Origin: Trichopria drosophilae
Lineage: Eukaryota > Arthropoda > Insecta > Hymenoptera > Diapriidae
NCBI GenBank assembly: GCA_030407085.1
Contig: CM059586.1
Location: 107,459,501 to 107,523,500 of the forward strand
DNA: 64,000 nucleotides
Direction of reading: 5' to 3'
Shown here: positions 43,157 through 53,844 of the stretch, piece by piece
How positions within the stretch are numbered: position 1 is the first letter of the stretch
Layout: each line of letters begins with the position of its first letter
Translations under genes and position numbers: made by a program
Notes under the pieces: generated by a model
Database searches by the model: none
What the model saw: the letters and a program-made list of their open reading frames with translations, nothing else
What the model was told of the DNA's origin: nothing

Positions 43157-43785
43157 TCATAATGTTTATTTATTCTATTGGTGGGGCTCTGCCCCCCCCC
43201 AAACCCCCCTTCCCCGCCCCTGCCACCAATTTCTCCTCTTATAATGCTTTGCGCACACGTTAAAAAAAAATAGTATACGATACACGTGCGCTCATGGGAT
43301 TTCTTCACTCGCGCTCCTGTCACCCTCGCTACGCTCGGGCGACAACTGCGCTCGTGGGCAATCCCATACTTTGCGCACTCGTATCGTAATGTACTATTTT
43401 ACGAATGCGAGGGTTGTGCGCATTCACATTAGTACAAAAAACATTTTTGTAATTGCGGGCGTAAAGTTCGTGCGTAAAGTACTTTTGATGCCTATCTTTC
43501 GCGCATAAAGTAAACTTTTATGCACTCCCGACGACGAAATTCGTAAAATGACCGGTCGTGCGTAAAGTTATACTTTACGCACTCAAGCAGGCATCAAAAC
43601 TTTACGCACTCACTTTACGCGCGCAAATACAAAAAATAGGATACTTAACACGTGTATAAAGTATAACTGTTACGCACGGGTCGAGAACTTTACACATCAC
43701 TCGGCGCCTTCGGCGCCTCGTATGTATGGTTCCCATCCCATGCGTAAAAGTATACTTTACACCCTTGTTAGGTAATGTACTATTT
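43157..43785 (+). mobile_element. Composite palindromic element, full copy A (~630 bp)
   Basis: Blocks in order: AATGTTTATTTATTCTATTG; a G/C hairpin (GGGGCTCTGCCCC); CCCCGCCCCTGCCACC; GCGCACACGTT; palindromic module 1 (43268-43399, stem GATAC/GTATC). Next a long imperfect palindrome built on GTGCGTAAAGT, with TTTTGATGCCT at 43484 facing AGGCATCAAAA at 43592. Last, module 2 (43634-43785, ends AAATAGGATACTTAAC and GTTAGGTAATGTACTATTT). It has no gene. The same order occurs at 47865-48516. Family unknown to me. Confidence 0.75.
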
Positions 43786-44710
43786 CGCACATGCGTCGAA
43801 CAATATTTTTTGATGCAAGTGTGCGTAAAGTGCACCTAAAAAATGTCAAAAATGCGTAAAGCCGCACTTTACGCACACTGTATCAAAAAGTAACTTTTTT
43901 TCATACTATATGTAAACTGAAGGATTCAATAAAAGAGTAACTGTGCGTGATTTCCGCGAAGGCGATTCGTTGTCTTCATTCCGATCGATTACACATCCAA
44001 TCACACGCAGTTAAAATCCAGTGAAAGAAGACAACAAACCGACCTGGCGTAAATAACCCCTCCTACATTCCATACTCGCATTACAGATTCCATAAACAAT
44101 ATAAGCGTAATTTGTAAGAAAATAACCGATTCCATTGAAAACGCATCCTCTTCAAAATAAAGTGATGACGGGAATGAATGCGAGGAACCACCCACCAAAA
44201 CACCGAAAACGATTTCGACTTCAACTTCTCTTACACTTAATAATATTTGCACTATCCGATAGTATTTAAAACTTATTCATGAAATATTTTCAATCAAATT
44301 TGCAAGTTATTCATCAAGTATGTTCAATGAATATCAAACTTTCCCAAAATGCAGGATTCTGTTCTTTTTTTTTATATTCATTGAATGTTTTTCATTTCGA
44401 ATTAATTCCTTTGATATAAACATAAAATTAAGTTGCATAAAATATGTCTATTATTAACATTTGTATCGAAACATTATGGAATACAAAATAAAATTTGTTA
44501 TTTAAATTCTACTCAACAATAAATATAATTCTATCGACCAATAATTCTATCTATTCCCCGAACCCCCGAATCCCCCCTTCCCCGCCTCTCTATACACACC
44601 TGCATCCATAAGTTTTCTTCTAGGTCACAACATTTTTTTACGTCGTTTATAATACATTCCAATTATTCCCCCCACTAATACTTTACGCACGCCATTGGAA
44701 AAATATTGTA
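43786..44710. other. No gene seen; GCGTAAAG-type short palindromes
   Basis: Begins with further GTGCGTAAAG/CTTTACGCAC pieces (to about 43890), probably an appendage of the composite element. The rest is unclassified. Confidence 0.5.
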
Positions 44711-44833
44711 AGCGCCTCGTGCGTGGGATTTGACACCTCGCGTGACCGAACCCCACTCGTTGCCGGCTTACGCTCGGGTCCCGCTCGTGCGCAAAAGTAC
44801 CACCTTACGCACTAGATGCTTAAACTACTATTT
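44711..44833 (+). repeat. Diverged palindromic module
   Basis: AAATATTGTAAGCGCCTCGTG on the left faces CTTACGCACTAG and AACTACTATTT on the right. The loop contains CGCTCGGGTCCCGCTCG. Weaker than the other copies but with the same layout and length. Confidence 0.45.
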
Positions 44834-44839
44834 ATTTAT

Positions 44840-45060
44840 TATAACGGACGGAAGAGAAAGAGGCTTACGTGATTCTTGATCCTTTTGGGGTCGTTCTTTT
44901 TGGTTCTCCATTCGTATCGTTCAAATATTGATTCGGCTGCTGTCACCTCGTGAATCCAAAATTTGGTGTCGCACTCCCCCGCGATATCGAAGGAGAAGAC
45001 CAGCAGCCTCGTGTTGCACTTGAAACGGGACGAACGGAGTGACGCTGTCGCACACTAGGA
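44840..45060 (-). other. Possible coding fragment, unrecognised
   Basis: The minus frame reads RFKCNTRLLVFSFDIAGECD, TKFWIHEVTAAESIFERYEW and RTKKNDPKRIKNHV without a stop for about 70 residues. Composition is protein-like, but no ATG is evident at its left end and I cannot name a family. It may be part of a retroelement. Confidence 0.25.
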
Positions 45061-45632
45061 AACGATCTGGATAGTTAGATTCAAAATAGGATTTCGTCGA
45101 AATTACTCGACCTATTATCATTTTTTTTTAAATGAAGCTAATCAAATTTGGAAGAAGATTGTCTAGGCGGATTTTCAAAAAACGATGCGTATCGCCCTAG
45201 GTAAACAACAAATATTAACAACATACAACATTTTGGATATAGTTCGGTATAGATGAAGTCTCCGACTCAGTTATAACCTCGTATCTTTATGTATTTTGAT
45301 GCGCTGATTACGAATATGACCATGAAAATTGTCGGCAAGGTCATTTTCAAGATCAAAACTGAAAAAAACGCGTTTGTTTGCGGTTTTTTGCATTTATTTC
45401 CAAAAATACAAATAGCACAAAAAATGTTTGAAAGAAAATAGGTATAGCATCAAATTCTTTTAAAAAAAGATTATGTATATGCATTTTTGTTTGTGATTTG
45501 TATTTTTATATTAGTAAATAAATGCAAAAATTAATTGTGTGCAAAATCGATTTGTTGGTGATAACAATGGCTTCCCTTTATGTTATTGCGATTTTCAATT
45601 CCCCTAATATTTAATCGGTTCATTTTATGTTG
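45061..45632. other. No gene seen; dispersed-repeat fragment
   Basis: A fragment of the GCTGATTACGAATATGACC family occurs at about 45300, followed by AAGGTCATTTTCAAGATCAAAA. Otherwise AT-rich. Confidence 0.5.
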
Positions 45633-45721
45633 AAATAGTATTTTTCGTATCAAGGGCGCAAAATGACATTTCGCACCCGTGGGCGAGAAATGTTGCGCCC
45701 GTGACACGAACGACATTTTTT
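45633..45721 (+). repeat. Palindromic module, variant CGTATCAAGGGCGC
   Basis: AAATAGTATTTTTCGTATCA AGGGCGC on the left faces GCGCCCGTGACACGAACGAC on the right. Inside is a second GGGCGAGAAATG / CATTTCGCACCC pairing. Outer left end conserved, right end diverged. Confidence 0.5.
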
Positions 45722-45929
45722 GTCACAGTGCGGGAAAAATGCTCCAACTGTTTATATATTAATATATTTTGTATAGAGTGATGTTTGGGCGTGGGTTGGG
45801 TGATCAGGTGGGTCCCCCTGGACCCCCCGATGGGACCCCCCGATTAAAAAGATTGTTGGAAATCATAAGAAAAATTAACATTTAAATCTTATGAATTAAA
45901 TCATTTGATTGACTTGAATTTGACATCCC

Positions 45930-46345
45930 GCCCCTCATTTGAATTTAGAGCGAATGCGCGTCATCGCGGCGACACATGCAGCTCCGAGCTTGGAACTCGG
46001 TCCGTCGTTGCCCCCTCTCCATATCTGCGCGGCCATGGCGCTGTTGCCCCTCTTCTGCACATATAGAGGCGCACCAGCGCCAGCGCCTCGTCATTGCTCG
46101 CATGTCTGAATCCGTGCGCCGATCCCATGTGGGCTTGGGATCAACATGGCCGACCGGCCGGCGAAAGCGCGCATCGCGTCCTCTATATTTTCTTCATTTC
46201 CCATGTTCCCGTCGTTATTTAGCTTGCCAGCGCATAATCCGCGAATTCTACATAAGCACGTCAATAGAATTTTCGGAATGGTCCTCATTCTCTCCGTCGC
46301 TCTTTCTCTTCCGCGCGCGATTAGTTTAAACGGCTCGTTACAATA
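45930..46345 (-). repeat. LTR-like block, minus orientation
   Basis: On the minus strand begins TGTAACGAGCCGTTTAAACT at 46345, directly after the end of the gypsy integrase coding. It is CpG-rich and shares only its first 16-20 bases with the block at 9583. Consistent with the 3' LTR of the gypsy element whose pol lies to the right, but the far boundary and a paired 5' LTR were not found. Confidence 0.4.
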
Positions 46346-46420
46346 CTTTATCACCGACGGTAAATGATCGCGTTCTTTTTCTTAAATTATAGTATCGTGA
46401 TGATTCCACGATAATAATTG
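46339..46420 (-). pseudogene. Ty3/gypsy integrase, C-terminal end
   Basis: Minus frame RYYNLRKRTRSFTVGDKVL, the conserved segment near the end of gypsy integrases (YNLRKR ... VGDKVL). It stops at the LTR-like TGTAAC. The catalytic core of the integrase is not found; a minisatellite occupies the place just upstream. Confidence 0.65.
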
Positions 46421-46600
46421 ATCGAAAAACAATTGGTCGAAAAAACAATTGATCGAAAGGTACAATTGGTCGAATGGACAATTGGTCGAAAGCACAATTC
46501 GTCGAAAGCACAATTCGTCGAATGCACAATTGGTCGAACACACAGTTGGTCGAACGCACAATTGCTCGAATAACAATTAGTCGAAAAACAATTGTTGGAA
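46418..46600 (+). repeat. Minisatellite with ACAATTGGTCGAA units
   Basis: About 11 units of 15-18 bases on the theme ACAATTGGTCGAAnnC, with CAATTG or CAATTC in each, followed by a smaller repeat of AAAATGACCKATGAAA at 46621-46665. It lies inside the gypsy pol gene between RNase H and the integrase end. Confidence 0.75.
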
Positions 46601-46672
46601 CGTATCAGATGGATTACCTAGAAAATGACCGATGAAAAAATGACTTATGGAAAAAATGACCTACGAAGTAAA

Positions 46673-47162
46673 TTACGTTGTTGTTATTTCAGACCATGCC
46701 AACGATGTCGCTAAGCATTCTTTTTCGGCCGATAAAGTGCGGCTGGCATAAGCGATGACATATTCTTGTCCCCGGTGTATCTGGGTGAGAAAAACTCGTA
46801 ACCCAAAATCGCTCGCATCGGTTTGTAGAGTAAACGGTAATAAGAAATCTGGTCTGGTTAAAACAGGTGGTGACGATAAAATAGATTTAATTGTTGTTAG
46901 CGCGTTCGCTTGTTCATTACCCCATTTCCACTTAACATTTTTATGTAATAATTGGGTCAATTGCGCAACTGCGGCAAAATTATTAATGAACCGATGGTAC
47001 CATGAAGACATTCCAATTAGTCGGCGTAACTGTTTAAGTGTTTGCGGTGTTGGATACTTGAGAATTGGTTTTATCTTTTCTGGGTTTACTTATAATCCTC
47101 GTTCATTGACGATATAACCTAAAAATTCGACTTCGTACGACAAAATTTACTTTTCGTAATTG
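46673..47162 (-). pseudogene. Ty3/gypsy RT end and RNase H
   Basis: Minus strand: YEVEFLGYIVNERGL, VNPEKIKPILKYPTPQTLKQ, LRRLIGMSSWYHRFINNFA, then RNase H start FTLQTDASDFGLRVFLTQ and YASRTLSAEKECLA. An in-frame TAA follows NERGL. The first RNase H Asp (TDAS) and the Glu (EKE) are present. The preceding RT core lies at 48517-49115, separated by the composite palindromic element. Confidence 0.85.
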
Positions 47163-48516
47163 CGTGCGTAAACTTCGTATGTAACGTCTTTTTCCTAACT
47201 CCGTGCGCAAAATAGCCCATTCCCGCACTGGTCCGAGAATGTATTTTGTGCACTCAGTTCCGTGCGCAAAATCAAATTTATTTTGCGCACTCGTTAGGAA
47301 AAATAGCATACGCAACATGTGCGACTTCGTCTCGTTCGGGAATCACCTATTTTGCGCACTTGTTGCGTAATGTACTATTTCCTATTATCGTGCGCAAAGT
47401 TCGTACTTTGCGCACGCATTTCAGTGCGCAAAGTGCCTGGTTACTGATATAGCTTAAAATGCGTGCAGGAATGTAGAGTGTGGACACATATACCGAGTCG
47501 CCGAGTATACAGTACCGTTATCGTTCGTGATTGGTTACTTTGAGACACGATCTTTCTCGGGTGTGATTGGTTGTAATTTGAAACGAGCGCTATAGCCGCC
47601 GGCACGCGCCGGTTTTATCTTCCGTAAACTGTCAAGTTACAATAAACATTAACCATAATAACAAATAAATGTCATATCTTTATCTTTTTCAAACTTAATT
47701 TGTGGCGAATATTGCGAAAAGTACTTTCTGGTAAAATGTCAATTTTGATGTCAATTTGGAATTATTTGTATGTATTAAAGATTATGAAATCAAACTTATC
47801 AAAATATCGCCTTTTCATTTTGTAATATTCATTTCATTTAATCTTAATGGTGTTTTGTTTTTTTTTGTGGGGGGCTCCGCCCCCCGAACCTCTCGTCTCT
47901 CCCCCTCCTCCCATCTCCATCGTCATTTGTACGATGACGGCACGTACTCTTGAAGATGTCGAACTTTGGGCAACTCAATAGGAAAAATAGTATACGATAC
48001 TCGTGCGCTGCGTAGGTGTTCCCACACTCGCTCATTTACCACCCTCGCTTCGCTCGGGCAGCAAACTCCACTCGTGCGGGAACCACCCACTTTGCGCACT
48101 TGTATCGTAATGTACTATTTCGATACAAGGGCGTATGCGTAAAGAAATTTACACACACACATACACGTGTGCCGAAATATTGTTTACGTATGGCTTTTTC
48201 GTGCGTAAAGTAAAATCGAGTGCGTAAAGTTTACTTTACGCACCGAAAAGACGTATATAAAGTACTTTTGATGCCTATCTTTCGCGTCTAAAGTAAACTT
48301 TTACGCACTCCCGACGACGATCTTAGTAAAGTGATCGGTCATGAGTAAAGTTTACTTTACGCACTCAAGCAGGCATCAAAACTTTCCGCACTCTCTTTAC
48401 GCACGCGATTACAAAAAATAGGATACCTAACATGGGTGTAAAGTATACTTTTATACACGCGCGGGAACTTTACACATGACTCGGCGTTACATGACTTGTT
48501 AGGTAATGTACTATTT
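47163..48516 (+). mobile_element. Composite palindromic element, copy B, inside gypsy RT
   Basis: Fills the gap between two adjoining parts of the reverse transcriptase. It holds module 47301-47380 (stem GCAAC/GTTGC), a GTGCGCAAAGT/ACTTTGCGCAC hairpin at 47392-47416, and the G/C hairpin GGGGGGCTCCGCCCCCC at 47869. Then come module 47985-48120 (GATAC/GTATC), the GTAAAGT palindrome with TTTTGATGCCT (48267) facing AGGCATCAAAA (48371), and module 48416-48516 (CTAAC/GTTAG). The right module terminus abuts the RT coding after AGF-INQEK. Stretch 47480-47860 has no recognised content. The part 47865-48516 parallels 43157-43785 block by block. Confidence 0.7.
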
Positions 48517-49115
48517 CTCTTGATTAATTTAGAATCCTGCTTCGTTCAATCGCTTTAACAGCAGTTCTAGCCAATGAATGTGTTGGTCGAATGTCTCGGT
48601 GGCAATGATAATTTCGTCGAGATATTTCATAACATACGGTTCGCATTCGGGACCAAACAAACTGTCCATTAATCGTTGAAAAGTAGCTGGCGCATTTGAT
48701 AACCCAAAAGGCATTCGGCGGAATTGAAATAAACCCATCCCCGGTACTGAGAATGCGGTTATCTCCTTGCTACTTTCCTCCAATTTAATTTGCCAGTAGG
48801 CTTGGCTAAGGTGGTTAGTTGTAATATTTCGCGCTACTCTGATGTTATCGAGCATTGTCATCATAAATGGCAATGGGTAAGCGTCCTTAACCGTAACCTC
48901 ATTGTCTTTTCGGAAGTCTAGGGAGAAACGGTATTTCCCATTTGGCTTTTCACCATTACGATCGGATTTGACCATGCTCTCGACGATGGTTCAATCACAC
49001 CCGCTCGCAACATATCCTGTATTTCCTTCTGCATCGCTTCCAATAATGTGGGCGATACAGGATAGTGCCGTTGTTTAATGAGATCGTACCCTTGCACATC
49101 GATTTTCTGATTGAG
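48517..49115 (-). pseudogene. Ty3/gypsy reverse transcriptase core
   Basis: Minus strand: QGYDLIKQRHYPVSPTLLEA, MQKEIQDMLRAGVIEPSS, AWSNPIVMVK, then (after a frameshift near 48940) GKYRFSLDFRK, FGLSNAPATFQRLMDSLFG and YLDEIIIATETF. Two catalytic motifs are altered: the expected Asp of motif A (D-L-S-Q-A-Y) is His, and motif C is YLDE rather than YLDD. The element is therefore dead. Confidence 0.85.
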
Positions 49116-49908
49116 CTGAAGTTAGCATACGCAGTCCAGCATACGTGTAAGCGCACAAATGTCTTTTTTATTTTTTAAACGAAGTAACTTGCATTTATTG
49201 TTAACTGGACAAATATTATTTTACTCAGTAGTTCAATAAGTATTTATTAAAAAATTACAAAGTTCGCACGATCATGCTACCTCACATTCGACTTCCGGTA
49301 TTTTTCATGGCGTGTACTGGGTTTCCATTTCCAGATATTTTTACATTATTGGCTGGGCATCGATTTCCGCACCTACTATTTTTATTTTTATTCGTATTAA
49401 CATGATTACTGTTTATCCCATTTGTACATTTTCGTGACTGATTCTTTTGTTTATTACTTCGACCCAGACCTTAGGTGTGGACGAAGTATTGAATTTGGTC
49501 ACTTTGTAATATTTAGATGGAGTCTTGAAATATATTTTTATAAATTGAATATTTACGTACTTTATTGGAACGTTAATTACATTTTCATTCTACGTCCAAT
49601 TTATAATTTTTACACATCAGAGAAGGAATCGGAATTTATAAATACGCTTAAATTATACAGATCCGACAACTCACATCAGTCCATACAATATATACGCTTC
49701 ACACGCATTCTTCTTATTTTATTTTATACAACGTGTCTCTAAAATGAAAAGTCTGCATACCGCACTTGCAGGATGTACATTTCAACCGATGAACCATAAC
49801 GAGCCTCGTTTCAATTACTAAAAACGAATATTCATCTGCACGATTAGCAGTCACACCGTCATTTTAGGTTTATATCCATAAATACCTTGTGACGTCACTT
49901 TTTGAAGG
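49116..49908. other. No gene seen
   Basis: AT-rich to about 49860, then a step to GC-rich sequence. Short open frames have no domain. Confidence 0.5.
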
Positions 49909-50086
49909 ATGCGCTGTGATCCCCGCCCCCGACTTCCTCGCTTCCATCCGTCCGTCGTCGTCGCTCGTGGCCGCCAGCAAAAACAGATCTTTTTCCGGGG
50001 GGCCACAAAAATCCGCACGGGGATGGTAAGAGAGGGCGCCAGACGAGCCGAAGCTCGACAAATTTATAGGCGCGCTGCGCGCGCTG

Positions 50087-50644
50087 GTGTGCCCGCTAGC
50101 TCAGCCCCGAGTTCCCGGCTCGGCAAGGCGGTATTCTCTGACGCAGACTAACGACTCCGCGACCAAGGCCGACGAGGACGGTTCACTACGTATATCGCGC
50201 CCCAAATTACGGATGTCGAATTCCATACTCGATTCCCCAATACGCGACGACACTCGTGATTCCCCGACGGAGAGCCCTAATCCGATGTCCTGCGACGAAC
50301 TCGACAGGGACTTTTCGCACGCGGTGCCTGGCGACGAACTCTACCAGGACTTTCTAATTACGGTGCCCTGCGACGAACTCGACAGGGACTTTACGCACGT
50401 GGTGCCTGGCGACGAACTCTACCAGGACTTCCTAAAGACTGGGTGCCCGCCGACGAACTCGACAAGGACGTTCCGAAGCGCACTGCCTTGCGACGGACTC
50501 GGTCGGAACTTTCGCACGCGCTCGCGGCGCCCTACGACGAACCCGTCGAGGAGCCCTGCTCGTCCGATAGTCACGCGCCCTCCCCCATACGACACTACAC
50601 TACCTACACGGACCTACACGATTCAGATACCGAAACTACACTGA
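50087..50644 (+). CDS. ORF with acidic tandem repeats CDELDRDF / GDELYQDF, unknown
   Basis: A 185-codon frame in a GC-rich island. Residues 65-130 carry alternating repeats: PCDELDRDFTHVVPGDELYQ, DFL and variants. A further two degenerate units follow after a frame change (the neighbouring frame at 50443 continues ADELDKDVPKR). The first ATG in this frame is not unique, so the start is tentative. Not recognised. The DNA repeat unit is about 69 bases with a DELxxDF core every 12-13 residues. It could be the gag-like ORF of a retroelement or a repeat-generated artefact. Confidence 0.35.
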   Translation: MCPLAQPRVPGSARRYSLTQTNDSATKADEDGSLRISRPKLRMSNSILDSPIRDDTRDSPTESPNPMSCDELDRDFSHAVPGDELYQDFLITVPCDELDRDFTHVVPGDELYQDFLKTGCPPTNSTRTFRSALPCDGLGRNFRTRSRRPTTNPSRSPARPIVTRPPPYDTTLPTRTYTIQIPKLH

Positions 50645-51895
50645 ACGACGTAATTTGAACCACACTAAACTTTTCTGAAACCGACCAAATTGACAGATTA
50701 TACCCCTTTACAGAAATCTACTAAACGCGAACAAATCGCAGAAATTACGCTACCCGAAACCTACTCGAACTTACCGCGTAAATTAATGAACCGATTAATT
50801 CCCCAATTTAACCATCTGCACCTTCGTTACTAAATTGCACGGATCACCCGGATGCTATCGTTTACCGCGAACACTGCTATTCAAGTGAACACACTTATAC
50901 TTATACGCAACAACTTTAGCGTCTCCGTAGAGACAGTTAGCCTCGCGTACCAAAACATAACAAAAACACGGCACAACCTTCCGGCAGTGCGAGATAGCCT
51001 TGGCCCCACAAAGATTGCTCGTGAATCGGCAATCTAGGTAACTTAACCGCGCTGAGGGCCCGGTCCAGTTAGCATCGCACGCATGGTCCTTTCCTTACCG
51101 ACAGATCAGCTGGAGTATTACCCGAGAAAAACCTTCTTGTTGCACAAAAAGTCCGCTCGTTAATTTGTAAGATAGGGCCGCTTCACAAGAGGGGCAAGAT
51201 AATAGATAACCACAATGTTCACTCTGACAGAGTGAAAAAATAACCAAGAAGTTCAAGATACGATCACTCACAAGAGCGATCCAGCAAACAAAGGTAAAAT
51301 TAACGAGCTTGCGTTTTTGATCATAAGAAGCTAGACTATGAAGTTAAAATGTCGACCATGCTAATCAACGGCTCTACTACATGCTTTTAACGATTTCTAC
51401 TTCCCCTTACCCCCACTACTCGCTCTTACACGGATACAAATTCCAATGCGCCTGCGCTACTCACGACGGACGGGTATATTGCGCGAGGAGTGGGGACAGC
51501 TGTAAGCGTTCAAATAAACGGGGTCGGAGGGGAAATGCTGGGTCGGCCCTGTTCAAGTAAGAGGGGTTTTACTGTACTTCTCGAATGTCGCGAAGTTTCG
51601 GCACGTCGCCCTCGCGTACCCTCTCCTTTGCGAACATTCCAGAATCCCCACACGTCGTTCCCCCCTGCACGCCCGTAATAAGCAGCGTGCTTGATGATAT
51701 ACCCTGGATGTTTAGGTCTCGTACTTCTGGAAATTGAAAACAAGGCCGTCCTTGATCCGACAAAGCAAATACGAATACCCATGTTTATGCCTGAAATATT
51801 TATCGCATGCAATACATTATTTCAGGAAATAATCAAAATAAAATTAATTACTGAATAATAACCCGAATTACACCTACTTTTATAATTATCAATTA
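50645..51895. other. No gene seen
   Basis: GC-moderate sequence with no recognised domain; may belong to the same unit as the acidic-repeat ORF. It ends where the LINE RT begins and so contains whatever truncated that LINE. Confidence 0.45.
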
Positions 51896-52800
51896 TTAAT
51901 TCTTATCTGCTTTATACAATTTATTTAAAAGGATGTTATAGTCTAAAGTATCAAACGCTTTAGCTAAGTCAATGAACACGCCAATCACAGGTGTTCCATT
52001 ATCAAGAGCAGTATATACCCTTTCTGTTAATATAGCTATAGGATCAATTGTCGATAACCCTTCCCTGAAACCAAACTGCGATTTATGTAGAATACTATGA
52101 CCATTAAAAAAATTTACAAGTCTAGTCTTTGTACATTTCTTTACAACTTTGGCTATTACGGATATGAGCGAGATTGGTCTATAATTACTGATATTTGATT
52201 TGTCATCTGACTTATGTAGCGGTTTAACTGTACCTATCTTTAATTGCTTTGAAAAAATTCCCTGTTCAAATACTATATTTATTATATGAATTAAAGGCTT
52301 TATTATATAATATTTTAAAGTTTTAATAACTGAAACTGAGATTTCATCAGGTCCTGAAGCTTTTTTGATATTTAAATCAATAATAACAGTTGCAACCTCC
52401 CTCATATTTACCGGTTTCAGAAAAATGGAATTCTGCAGCTGTGGTTCTTGAAATATTTTTGTAGAACTCTTGGGTATCTTCTTCGCAAGATTCTCTCCAA
52501 CAGTTGCAAAAAACTTGTTAAATTCTTCAAGTATTTCAGCTGGCTCTTCCACAGGTTTTTTATCCACTGTATGGATATGTAATGTTTTGGTGTCTTAATA
52601 TTTGAGTTTATCAGGTTCTTATAATATTTTCTTTTTGCTTTGGTTAAAAGGGAATTTAGTGTATTCCGATATTTCTTATACCGATTTATGTGTATAGGTG
52701 ATTTAGTTTTGTTGGCTAATTGATATAATTTATCTCTTTTACGTATTGAGGTTATAAGGCCTCTAGTTATCCATGTTTTCTTTTTCACTGTTGCTGAGCA
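51896..52800 (-). pseudogene. CR1/Jockey-like LINE, reverse transcriptase N-terminal part
   Basis: Linker (TWITRGLITSIRKRDKLYQL, RYKKYRNTLNSLLTKAKRKY) and RT blocks: KKASGPDEISVSVIK, KIGTVKPLHKSDDKSNISNY, RPISLISVIAKV, SQFGFREGLSTIDPI and FIDLAKAFDTLDYNILL (motif A, Asp present). A frameshift joins the two frames near 52560. Coding stops at LYKADKN at 51899, so motif C and the thumb are lost: the element lacks its 3' part, the opposite of usual LINE truncation. Confidence 0.85.
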
Positions 52801-52806
52801 CAGGTT

Positions 52807-53640
52807 CTATGCAGAATTCTTCATTATATTTTTAATCTTAACAATTAGGTCATTTGTACAGTTTTCAATCTGAGTGCAATCCAAAAAACTATCCCAATCT
52901 ATTTCCGATGCCATGTTTTTTAACTTCCTGAAATTTATTCTCCTTGGCTGGTTAACGCTATTTCTTTTTACATCATCAGTATGAATGTTAGTGGTATTTA
53001 AAATTACGGATAACATGATAGGATAGTGATCTGATATAGTTATTTTTATTACTGATGCTTTAATTTTTGTTAAATCTATATCTGATTTTATAAAGCAATG
53101 ATCGATGATTGTTGATGAATCTTTGCATACTCTAGTTGGAATGTTGACTGCAGAGATAAATCCTGCTTCATATAACCTGTTTAGATACTCTTCTGTTATA
53201 ATGTTATTTTTTCTTATGCCAATATTCATATCGCCAACTATAATATGCATTGAATCAGAAGATTGTAAGTAATTACCGAGATCATTTATAAAATCACTCA
53301 GATCAACTGAAGGTGATCTGTATAGTGCAGAAATTTTTATCTTTCCTAGATTTTGTGATTTTAGTAATATTACAATTTCTAACAAAATGACTGAATTTAT
53401 ATTTACGATATTGACATTATGCCTAATGTTACTTTTTATATATACGATCACTCCGTCACTCCTATTTTTCTGGCTGTCATTAAGTAAATATCATAAGCAG
53501 GTAAATTATACATACTTTTATCCGTTATAATCCATGTTTCTGTGCATATTATAACATCAATATGGTGAAGACGATGTTCTACTAGGACTTCAAGTTCTTC
53601 ATAGTGCTTTGCAATGCTTCTAATATTCATATGGTATATG
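52807..53640 (-). pseudogene. CR1/Jockey-like LINE, endonuclease domain
   Basis: Apurinic-type endonuclease: NIRSIAKHYEELE, IICTETWI (catalytic Glu), ISALYRSPSVDLSDF, IIVGDMNIGI (Asp/Asn), IIDHCFIKSDI and ISDHYPIML (Asp-His). All signature residues are present. A stop near 53448 separates the first 60 residues from the rest and another lies at the end (NIMKNSA). Confidence 0.85.
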
Positions 53641-53844
53641 TAAGTTTATAATTTACATCATTAACGTAACTATTTACCTTTTCAAGCGATACATACGAAG
53701 TTTTGATAATCTCATCTGGAAATTCATCTATAAAATGAGCCATTTCCTCATTTCCATATTTACATTTACATTTTTTACTGACCAAATCTCTGTGTAAATC
53801 ACTATATATTCATCATTCAGTTGGTTATCCATAGTCGATTGTTC

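Noticed and set aside
46338..46576. Repetitive FDQLxxRPIV peptide frame
   Set aside because: By-product of the ACAATTGGTCGAA minisatellite; only the terminal RYYNLRKR...VGDKVL piece is real gypsy integrase.
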